Below are positions 57,507 through 64,000 of a stretch of 64,000 nucleotides of DNA, piece after piece. Where the stretch lies: the NCBI GenBank assembly GCA_018000455.1, contig JAGNJW010000004.1, forward strand, positions 62,001 through 126,000, read 5' to 3'. The translations under genes and the position numbers were made by a program. Each line of letters begins with the position of its first letter. Within the stretch, counting starts at the first letter, position 1. This stretch comes from Acidobacteriota bacterium. Its GTDB lineage: Bacteria > Acidobacteriota > Vicinamibacteria > Vicinamibacterales > UBA2999. Below the pieces are notes generated by a model that ran no database searches, was not told the DNA's origin, and saw only the letters and a list, made by a program, of their open reading frames with translations.

Positions 57507-59066
57507 GTGCACACCGAAACGCTCATCCCAGGCGCCGTATCGCTCTCGACGTGGCGACAGATCTACTTCGGCGCTGATTGCGCGCTCGACCCTGCCTGTC
57601 GTGCCGGCGTCGACGCCAGCGCGCGTGTCATCGACCAGGTCGTTGCGGCAGGTGCGCCGGTCTACGGCGTCAACACCGGCTTCGGCAAGCTCGCCTCAGT
57701 GCGCATCGACCTGAGCGATCTCACGGCGCTCCAGCGCAACATCGTGCTCTCGCACTGCGTCGGCGTGGGCGACGCGCTGCCACGGCCGGTAACGCGACTC
57801 ATGATGGCGCTCAAGCTCGCCAGCCTTGCGCGCGGTGCCTCCGGCGTGCGCTGGCCGACACTGGACGCGCTCGGCCAATGCCTGGCCAAGGGACTGGTGC
57901 CGGTCGTGCCGGCGCAGGGTTCAGTGGGCGCCTCCGGCGACCTGGCACCGCTCGCGCACATGTCGGCGGCGCTGATCGGTATGGGTGAGTTCGAGGTGCG
58001 GGGCGTGCGCCTGCCAGCGGCGACGGCCCTGGCCGAGGCTGGCCTGGCGCCGGTGGTACTTGGACCCAAGGAGGGCTTGGCGCTGCTGAACGGCACGCAG
58101 GCGTCCACCGCCTTGGCCCTGGCTGGTCTCTTCGAAGCCGAGCGCGTGTTCCAGGCTGCGCTCGTGACCGGCGCGCTCACGACCGACGCCGCAAAGGGAT
58201 CCGATGGGCCGTTCGATCCGCGCATTCAGGCACTGCGCGGGCAGCCTGGGCAGATCGCCGCGGCCGCCGCCTTGGCCGCGCTCATGAAGGGCAGCGCCAT
58301 CCGGCAGTCGCACCTGGTCGGCGATACGCGCGTGCAGGATCCCTATTGCGTGCGCTGTCAGCCACAGGTCATGGGCGCCTGCCTCGACCTGCTGCGCCAG
58401 GCGGCGCGTACTCTCGCCATCGAGGCCAACGGCGTGTCCGACAATCCGCTGGTATTCACGGCCACCGGCGAGGTGATCTCGGGCGGCAACTTCCACGCCG
58501 AGCCGGTGGCCTTCGCGGCCGACATGGTCGCCCTGGCGCTGTGCGAGATCGGCTCGATCGCCGAACGGCGGATCGCCATGATCGTCGACCCGGCGCTCTC
58601 AGGGCTGCCGGCGTTCCTCACGCCCTCACCGGGCCTGAACTCGGGGCTGATGATGGCGCAGGTGACGGCCGCCGCCCTCGTGTCGGAGAACAAGCAGCGC
58701 GCCTATCCCGCCAGCGTCGACTCGATTCCGACCTCGGCCAACCAGGAAGACCACGTGTCGATGGCCACGCACGGCGCGCGGCGGCTGCTCGGCATGGCCG
58801 CCAACGCCGCCGGTGTGGTCGGCATCGAACTCATCGCAGCGGCGCAGGGCTGCGGCTTCCATGCGCCCCTTCGATCGAGCGCGCGTCTGGAGCGCGGCGT
58901 GACGCTCCTGCGCACCGGCGTGGCACCGCTCGGTCAGGATCGCTATCTGGCCGACGACATCCGTTTCGCGACCACGCTCGTGACGTCCGGAGGCCTGGCG
59001 GACGCCGTCGGTACCGACGACCTGCCGGGTCTCGAGACCGTAGATGGGCATGGAGCGCGCGGATGA
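57507..59066 (+). CDS. hutH: Histidine ammonia-lyase HutH
   Basis: A 519-residue enzyme converting L-histidine to urocanate and ammonia. [18 protein letters not shown] contains the Ala142-Ser143-Gly144 triad that cyclises to the MIO cofactor. [12 protein letters not shown] holds the catalytic tyrosine loop; [14 protein letters not shown] and [14 protein letters not shown] are family marks. The start is a GTG preceded by GGCTGGAG, and an upstream open frame is antisense to the zinc-ribbon gene. hutG overlaps its stop by 4 nt. Confidence 0.95.
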   Translation: MHTETLIPGAVSLSTWRQIYFGADCALDPACRAGVDASARVIDQVVAAGAPVYGVNTGFGKLASVRIDLSDLTALQRNIVLSHCVGVGDALPRPVTRLMMALKLASLARGASGVRWPTLDALGQCLAKGLVPVVPAQGSVGASGDLAPLAHMSAALIGMGEFEVRGVRLPAATALAEAGLAPVVLGPKEGLALLNGTQASTALALAGLFEAERVFQAALVTGALTTDAAKGSDGPFDPRIQALRGQPGQIAAAAALAALMKGSAIRQSHLVGDTRVQDPYCVRCQPQVMGACLDLLRQAARTLAIEANGVSDNPLVFTATGEVISGGNFHAEPVAFAADMVALALCEIGSIAERRIAMIVDPALSGLPAFLTPSPGLNSGLMMAQVTAAALVSENKQRAYPASVDSIPTSANQEDHVSMATHGARRLLGMAANAAGVVGIELIAAAQGCGFHAPLRSSARLERGVTLLRTGVAPLGQDRYLADDIRFATTLVTSGGLADAVGTDDLPGLETVDGHGARG

Positions 59067-59917
59067 CGGCGGCCGACTGGCTCACGATCACGTCAGGTGC
59101 CGCGCCGCTCGTCGTCAGCCTGCCGCACGCCGGCACGCTACTGCCGCCCGACATCGAATCGCGGGTGGTGTCGCCGTGGCTGGCCAGGAAGGACGCCGAC
59201 TGGTGGATCGACAGCCTCTACGGCTTTGCCGCCGAACTTGGCGCCACCGTCATCCATACCGCGATCTCGCGCACTGTCATCGACGTGAACCGCGATCCAA
59301 GTGGCGCGTCGCTCTATCCAGGACAGGCCACGACCGGTCTCTGTCCGGTCGAGACCTTCGACGGCGAGCCGCTCTATGCGGACGACGACGCCCCGACCTC
59401 GCGCGACATCGTCGAGCGCCGCCGCCGCTACTTCATGCCATACCACGCCGCGCTGAGCGAGCAGCTCACGCGCCTCATCGCCAGGCATCCGTGCGTCGTG
59501 CTCTACGATTGCCACTCGATCCGCTCGGTGATTCCCCGGCTCTTCGAGGGCGAGCTGCCGCACTTCAATCTCGGCACGAGCGACGGCGCGAGCTGCGATT
59601 GGACGCTCACCCGCGCGCTCGAGCGCGTGTGCGATCGGTCGGGACTGTCGCGGGTGACCAACGGCCGGTTCAAAGGCGGCTACATCACCCGCCACTACGG
59701 CCTTCGCGAGGCCGGTGTGCACGCAGTCCAGATGGAGCTGGCCTGTCGCGGCTACATGGACGAGCCGCCGGTGGTGGGTCCGGCCACCTGGCCCACGCCG
59801 TACAGCGAGGCGCGGGCCGCCGCCCTGCGCGCTACGCTCGTGGCCGTGCTCGAGCGGGCTCTAGGGTGGGCGGTGGATGGGCCCGCGGGGGAGCCGTCCA
59901 CGAAAGGTGTCTCATGA
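59063..59917 (+). CDS. hutG: N-formylglutamate deformylase HutG
   Basis: A 284-residue zinc hydrolase releasing formate from N-formyl-L-glutamate, the last step of the formylglutamate route. [49 protein letters not shown] and [13 protein letters not shown] are diagnostic; the histidines are metal ligands. This is unrelated to the formiminoglutamase also called HutG. The ATG overlaps the hutH stop and its stop overlaps the hutU ATG (ATGA both times). Confidence 0.93.
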   Translation: MTAADWLTITSGAAPLVVSLPHAGTLLPPDIESRVVSPWLARKDADWWIDSLYGFAAELGATVIHTAISRTVIDVNRDPSGASLYPGQATTGLCPVETFDGEPLYADDDAPTSRDIVERRRRYFMPYHAALSEQLTRLIARHPCVVLYDCHSIRSVIPRLFEGELPHFNLGTSDGASCDWTLTRALERVCDRSGLSRVTNGRFKGGYITRHYGLREAGVHAVQMELACRGYMDEPPVVGPATWPTPYSEARAAALRATLVAVLERALGWAVDGPAGEPSTKGVS

Positions 59918-61563
59918 GTCGAGTGATTCGCGCCCCGAGGGGCAGCGCGCTGACAGCGAAGACGTGGCTGACGGAAGCGCCGCTGCGCATGCTGATGAAC
60001 AATCTAGACCCCGACGTGGCCGAGCGCCCCGAAGACCTCGTGGTCTACGGCGGTATCGGCAAGGCCGCGCGCAACTGGGCATCGTTCGACCGGATTGTCG
60101 AGACGCTGACCACGCTCGAAGACGACCAGACGCTGCTCGTGCAGTCGGGCAAGCCGGTCGGGGTTTTCCGCACGCACCGGGATGCCCCGCGCGTGCTCAT
60201 CGCCAACTCCAACCTGGTGCCGCACTGGGCGACCTGGGAGCACTTCAACGCGCTCGATCGCCAGGGACTCATGATGTACGGGCAGATGACGGCCGGCTCC
60301 TGGATCTATATCGGCAGCCAGGGCATCGTGCAGGGCACCTTCGAGACCTTCGCCGAGATGGGACGCCAGCACTACGGCGGCGACCTCGGCGGCCGCTGGA
60401 TCCTCACCGCCGGCCTCGGCGGCATGGGCGGCGCGCAGCCGCTGGCGGCTACGATGGCCGGGGCCTCGTGTCTGGCGGTGGAATGTCAGCAAAGCCGCAT
60501 CGACATGCGCCTGCGCACCGGCTACATCGATCAGCAGGCGGCGACTCTCGACGAGGCGCTGGCGATGATCGAGGCCAGCGCCGGCCAGCGGCAGGCCCGC
60601 TCGATCGCGCTGCTCGGCAACGCTGCCGACATCTTTCCGGAGATTCATCGCCGCGGCGTGCGGCCGGATGCCGTCACCGATCAGACCTCCGCGCACGATC
60701 CCGTCAACGGCTACCTGCCGCAGGGCTGGACGGTCGAACAGTGGTTCGAGCGGCGCCTCAGCGATCCTGCCGGCACGGCGAAGGCCGCGAAGCGCTCGAT
60801 GGCCGTGCACGTCGAGGCGATGCTCGCCTTCAAGGACGCCGGCGTCCCCACCTTCGACTACGGCAATAACATCCGGCAGATGGCGAAGGAAGAGGGCGTC
60901 GCGCGCGCCTTCGACTTCCCGGGCTTCGTGCCCGCCTACATCCGCCCGCTCTTCTGCCGCGGCGTCGGTCCCTTCCGCTGGGTGGCGCTCTCGGGCGACG
61001 CCGACGACATCCACAAGACCGACGAGGTGGTGAAGGCGCTCATGCCAGACGACCAGAACCTGCACCGCTGGCTCGACATGGCGAAAGCGCGCATCCACTT
61101 CCAGGGCCTGCCAGCACGCATCTGCTGGGTGGGTCTCGGCGATCGGCATCGGCTCGGACTCGCCTTCAACGAGATGGTGCGCACCGGCGCCGTGAAGGCG
61201 CCGATCGTCATCGGGCGGGATCATCTCGACTCCGGATCGGTCGCCTCTCCGAATCGCGAAACCGAGGCGATGCGCGACGGTTCCGATGCGGTGTCCGACT
61301 GGCCGCTCTTGAACGCGCTGCTCAATTGTGCGTCTGGCGCCACGTGGGTGTCGCTGCACCACGGTGGCGGCGTCGGCATGGGCTTCTCGCAGCACGCCGG
61401 CGTGGTCATCGTGTGTGATGGCACGACTGAGGCGGATGCGCGCATCGGCCGCGTGCTCTGGAACGATCCGGCCACCGGCGTGATGCGCCACGCCGATGCC
61501 GGCTACGACCAGGCGATCGCCTGCGCGAAGCAGCACGGCCTCAACCTGCCGATGATCGGCTGA
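59914..61563 (+). CDS. hutU: Urocanate hydratase HutU
   Basis: A 549-residue NAD-dependent enzyme producing imidazolonepropionate. [18 protein letters not shown] is the NAD site; [14 protein letters not shown] and [15 protein letters not shown] contain the active-site residues, including the conserved cysteine; [15 protein letters not shown] lies near the end. Length is standard for the family. The product needs imidazolonepropionase (HutI), which is not found in this window. hutF follows 4 nt after the stop. Confidence 0.96.
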   Translation: MSRVIRAPRGSALTAKTWLTEAPLRMLMNNLDPDVAERPEDLVVYGGIGKAARNWASFDRIVETLTTLEDDQTLLVQSGKPVGVFRTHRDAPRVLIANSNLVPHWATWEHFNALDRQGLMMYGQMTAGSWIYIGSQGIVQGTFETFAEMGRQHYGGDLGGRWILTAGLGGMGGAQPLAATMAGASCLAVECQQSRIDMRLRTGYIDQQAATLDEALAMIEASAGQRQARSIALLGNAADIFPEIHRRGVRPDAVTDQTSAHDPVNGYLPQGWTVEQWFERRLSDPAGTAKAAKRSMAVHVEAMLAFKDAGVPTFDYGNNIRQMAKEEGVARAFDFPGFVPAYIRPLFCRGVGPFRWVALSGDADDIHKTDEVVKALMPDDQNLHRWLDMAKARIHFQGLPARICWVGLGDRHRLGLAFNEMVRTGAVKAPIVIGRDHLDSGSVASPNRETEAMRDGSDAVSDWPLLNALLNCASGATWVSLHHGGGVGMGFSQHAGVVIVCDGTTEADARIGRVLWNDPATGVMRHADAGYDQAIACAKQHGLNLPMIG

Positions 61564-61567
61564 CGTG

Positions 61568-62965
61568 ATGGCGCCGGGCATGCTGCACGCGGCCGATGCG
61601 CTGCTGCCCACCGGCTGGGCGCGCGACGTCGCGCTCGAGTGGGACGCGCGTGGCGTGCTCGTGGCCGTCCGGCCGGGCGTGCCGGCGCCGCCCCAGGCGG
61701 CCCGCGTCGTCGGGCCGGTTGTGCCGGGCATGCCGAACCTGCACTCGCACGCCTTCCAGCGTGTGTTTGCCGGCCTCGCGGAGGTCAGTGGCGCCGGCGA
61801 CGACAGCTTCTGGAGCTGGCGCGAACGGATGTACGACGTCGCCAGCACGGTGACGCCAGAGGCCCTCGATGCCATCGCGACCTACGTCTACATCGAGATG
61901 CTCGAACAAGGCTACACCTCGGTGTGCGAGTTCCACTACCTGCACAACGCACCAGACGGCCGTCCCTACGCCGACAGGGCCACCTTGGCCGATGCCGTCG
62001 CACAGGCCGCCGGGCGCACCGGCATCGGCCTGACGCTGCTGCCGGTGCTGTACCAGCAGAGCGGGTTCGGCGGTGGGCCGCCCGGCGACGGCCAACGGCG
62101 TTTCGTGACCTCGACCGACGCGCTCCTCGACCTCGTCGGGACGCTTGGTCGACGTACCGGGAACGACATCCGCATTGGCCTGGCACTGCATTCGTTGCGC
62201 GCCGTGGCGCCCGAGGCGATGCGCGACGCGCTGACCGGACTGGCGTCGATCGACCCGGACGCACCCATCCACATCCATGTGGCCGAGCAGCGGCGCGAGG
62301 TCGAGGACTGTCTGACGTGGAGCGGCCAGCGGCCGGTGGAGTGGCTGCTCAACCACGCGCCCGTCGACGACCGCTGGTGCCTCGTGCACGCCACCAACCT
62401 GCGTGCCGACGAAGCGTGGCGGGCCGCCAGAACTGGCGCCGTCGCCGGGCTGTGTCCCACGACCGAGGCCAACCTGGGCGACGGGATCTTCGATCTGCCG
62501 GCGTGGACCTCCGTCGCGGCCGACGCGCGCGGGCGGTGGGGTGTCGGCTCCGACAGCCATGTCACGGTCGACGCGGCTGAGGAACTGCGGATGCTGGAGT
62601 ACTCCCAGCGACTCGCCACGCGCCGGCGCAACGTCGGCGCATCGGCCGAGCAGCCGCACGTCGCCACTGCGCTGACGCTGGCCGCCGTCGCCGGTGGGGC
62701 GGCGGCCTCGGGGCGGCCGCTTGGCGGCCTGACCGTCGGCCAGCGCGCCGACCTGGTGGTGCTCGACATGGCCCATCCGATGCTTACCGGCCTGGCCGCG
62801 GCAGACGCGCTCGACGCGCATGTCTTCGCGGGTCGAGCGCATCCCACCGTCGACACGGTGATGGTGGGCGGCCGTATTGTGATCGAGCGCGGGCGCCATC
62901 CCCTGCGCCCGATGGCCGCCGAGGCGTTCTTGGTCGCTCGGAAGGCGCTGGCGTCCCGCCAGTGA
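61568..62965 (+). CDS. hutF: Formimidoylglutamate deiminase HutF
   Basis: A 465-residue amidohydrolase of the HutF family, converting N-formimino-L-glutamate to N-formyl-L-glutamate. GMPNLHSHAFQRVF gives the HxH metal motif; GYTSVCEFHYLHN, IHIHVAEQRREVEDC, LVHATNLRADE and GVGSDSHVTVDAAEELRMLEY carry other metal and substrate residues. With HutG it forms the five-step histidine route. GTG at 61565 precedes the ATG; the ATG is used. Confidence 0.92.
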   Translation: MAPGMLHAADALLPTGWARDVALEWDARGVLVAVRPGVPAPPQAARVVGPVVPGMPNLHSHAFQRVFAGLAEVSGAGDDSFWSWRERMYDVASTVTPEALDAIATYVYIEMLEQGYTSVCEFHYLHNAPDGRPYADRATLADAVAQAAGRTGIGLTLLPVLYQQSGFGGGPPGDGQRRFVTSTDALLDLVGTLGRRTGNDIRIGLALHSLRAVAPEAMRDALTGLASIDPDAPIHIHVAEQRREVEDCLTWSGQRPVEWLLNHAPVDDRWCLVHATNLRADEAWRAARTGAVAGLCPTTEANLGDGIFDLPAWTSVAADARGRWGVGSDSHVTVDAAEELRMLEYSQRLATRRRNVGASAEQPHVATALTLAAVAGGAAASGRPLGGLTVGQRADLVVLDMAHPMLTGLAAADALDAHVFAGRAHPTVDTVMVGGRIVIERGRHPLRPMAAEAFLVARKALASRQ

Positions 62966-62977
62966 TTCGGCTCGCGT

Positions 62978-62994
62978 CCTCCGACCCTCGGAGG
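62978..62994 (+). promoter_or_regulatory. Perfect hairpin occluding a Shine-Dalgarno downstream of hutF
   Basis: CCTCCGA and TCGGAGG pair perfectly around a CCC loop. The 3' arm contains the GGAGG that sits ideally before the ATG at 63000. It may end the hut mRNA, but no T run follows; translational control of the tiny frame is the alternative. Confidence 0.45.
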
Positions 62995-62999
62995 TTCAC

Positions 63000-63038
63000 A
63001 TGCGCGGCCGGATCGTGCTCCTGGCCGCTCTGTGCTGA
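63000..63038 (+). other. 12-codon open frame with strong ribosome site; possible signal-peptide remnant
   Basis: An ideal GGAGG lies 5 nt before an ATG encoding MRGRIVLLAALC and then TGA. A charged start and a hydrophobic run look like the beginning of a signal peptide. It may be the start of a secreted-protein gene truncated by deletion, or a small leader. The sequence after the stop has no recognisable continuation in any frame before the convergent gene. Confidence 0.3.
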
Positions 63039-63085
63039 AGCAGCGGCGCCAGGCTGAGCCGGCGCCGCCGCCAATCACCTGACAG

Positions 63086-64000
63086 TCACGGCAGGCGCGT
63101 CACGACTTGGCCGGCCGAGTGGCGCCGCAGCAGCTCATTGAAGGCCGCGACGTCCTTGTCCACGGTGGTGCGCAGCTGCGTGAGCTGCGTCTGCAGACGC
63201 TCTCCGAGCAGCTTGGCTACCTCCAGGTGCTGGTCGGTGGGCTTGAAGTCGCTGCCCGAAACGCCGTTGGCCAGGTAGTTGAACCGCGAGAGCAACTTGG
63301 CGGCGTACCGTACGCCGTCCTGACCGCCCGTGAGACGCAGATCGTAGAGGTTCATCTCCAGCTCGCTCAACGCGTCGTGCACCTTGGCCGCCATCTGCTT
63401 GACCTCGGTGTCCGACGCAGTGCGCTGGATGCTCTGTACCTGGGCGCGCATGAACTCGAGCTGGTTGACGGCATCGACCCCCGAGTTGAGGCCGTCGCGC
63501 AGGCTCATCAGCACCGTAGTCTGCGCGGTGATGTCCGCCTCGGTGCCGCCCGAATGCGGGTCCTTGAGGACCGTGAGCGGCTGCGTGTGGTCTTTGCCGC
63601 CGACGGTGAGCTTCACCGTGTACGCGCCCGGCGGCGCCAGCACGGAGATCTGGGGATTTCCGGCCGCGGCCGGCCGCGTGTCGTCCTCCCGCAGCGGCAA
63701 CTCGTGGCCGTACATCGGGTCGGTGCGGAACGCCAGCGTCTTCGTGGGCGTGTAGCGCAGGTCCCAGTTCACGCGGTTCAGGCCGGCGCCGCCGGGGACG
63801 GGGAACGTGCGCACGACCTCGTTGCGCGCGTTCGAGATGGTCACCGTACCACCCGCCGCCACCGCACCCTTCAGGTAGTAGTTCAGGGTGGCGCCGTACT
63901 GCGGGTTCTCGCCCACGGTGGGATCGTCGTAGGGCGTGGAGGGCGCCGTGATACCACGGAAGCGGTAGGCGGCGCGCGGCGCGAAGAGGTGGCCGTCGGC
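63086..64000 (-). CDS. C-terminal part of large sortilin/BNR-repeat (VPS10-like) secreted protein
   Basis: The frame is open to the window edge (304 residues visible; the N-terminus lies beyond 64000). GENPQYGATLNYYLKG, LNRVNWDLRYTP, the DPMYGHELPL segment, LAPPGAYTVKLTVGGK and the DPHSGGTEADI stretch are the C-terminal domain usual after BNR/sortilin repeat propellers in Acidobacteriota secreted proteins. The last 120 residues are helical. It is often annotated as a glycosyl hydrolase, but no glycosidase site is visible here. Its stop converges toward hutF. Confidence 0.78.
   Translation of the reverse strand, partial: ADGHLFAPRAAYRFRGITAPSTPYDDPTVGENPQYGATLNYYLKGAVAAGGTVTISNARNEVVRTFPVPGGAGLNRVNWDLRYTPTKTLAFRTDPMYGHELPLREDDTRPAAAGNPQISVLAPPGAYTVKLTVGGKDHTQPLTVLKDPHSGGTEADITAQTTVLMSLRDGLNSGVDAVNQLEFMRAQVQSIQRTASDTEVKQMAAKVHDALSELEMNLYDLRLTGGQDGVRYAAKLLSRFNYLANGVSGSDFKPTDQHLEVAKLLGERLQTQLTQLRTTVDKDVAAFNELLRRHSAGQVVTRLP

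Overview
The window is a high-GC bacterial chromosome segment, densely coded, with many 1-4 nt gene overlaps (ATGA/GTGA) and frequent GTG starts. It looks Gram-negative: MurE carries the meso-diaminopimelate-type DNPR motif, several lipoproteins are present, and one protein has a secretin/TonB-type short N-terminal (STN) domain. I infer an Acidobacteriota lineage (Vicinamibacteria-like) from gene content and style; no rRNA is present to prove it.

Layout: (1) 1-1531, end of an M20 dipeptidase and an endonuclease III-like [4Fe-4S] protein. (2) 11191 down to 1556, minus strand: a tightly packed fatty-acid beta-oxidation operon (TetR regulator, fused 3-hydroxyacyl-CoA dehydrogenase/enoyl-CoA hydratase, two alpha/beta hydrolases, thiolase, acyl-CoA dehydrogenase) trailed by DUF1684 lipoprotein, HAD phosphatase and SirB1-like genes. 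A FadR-type palindrome sits on the regulator's own start. (3) 11322-14675, a peptide/nickel-type ABC importer without ATPases. (4) 14672-19566, minus strand: serine hydrolase, atypical M19 dipeptidase, ABC-2 exporter pair and an SGNH-hydrolase lipoprotein. (5) 19634-22863, a frameshifted propeller-like protein and a fused alpha+beta E1 2-oxoacid dehydrogenase; the E1 gene is divergent from a cupin through a symmetric promoter. (6) 23440-28528, rhomboid protease, MFS transporter, S41 protease and the lipid II flippase MurJ. (7) 36678 down to 28702, minus strand: a glycan-building cluster (three glycosyltransferases, two SDR sugar epimerase/dehydratases, a DegT aminotransferase, an STN-domain secreted protein, a GNAT-like protein and YqeY), closed by the one clear intrinsic terminator.

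(8) 36827-53398: the division and cell-wall cluster mraZ-rsmH-ftsL-ftsI-murE-murF-mraY-murD-ftsW-murG-murC-ftsQ-ftsA-ftsZ. It has a sigma70-like promoter, a 10-nt-periodic MraZ-type operator, a structured 293-nt interruption before ftsW, and no murB or ddl. (9) 53484-57325: B12-binding-type radical SAM protein, a small SpoVG-like protein, the YfiH/PgeF multicopper-type protein and a coiled-coil zinc-ribbon protein. (10) 57507-62965: histidine utilisation genes hutH-hutG-hutU-hutF, which imply the five-step formylglutamate route, but hutI is absent here. (11) 63086-64000: C-terminal part of a large secreted sortilin/BNR-repeat protein cut by the window edge.

Several operon-leading genes have a TATAAT-like box only 6-11 nt before the start codon, so leaderless transcription looks common. 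No CRISPR array, insertion sequence, rRNA or convincing complete tRNA was found. I did not find a clear novel defence or mobile system. The most unusual items are the atypical metal-site M19 protein, the SDR lacking its catalytic tyrosine, the structured element inside the cell-division cluster, and the overlapping regulatory sites.
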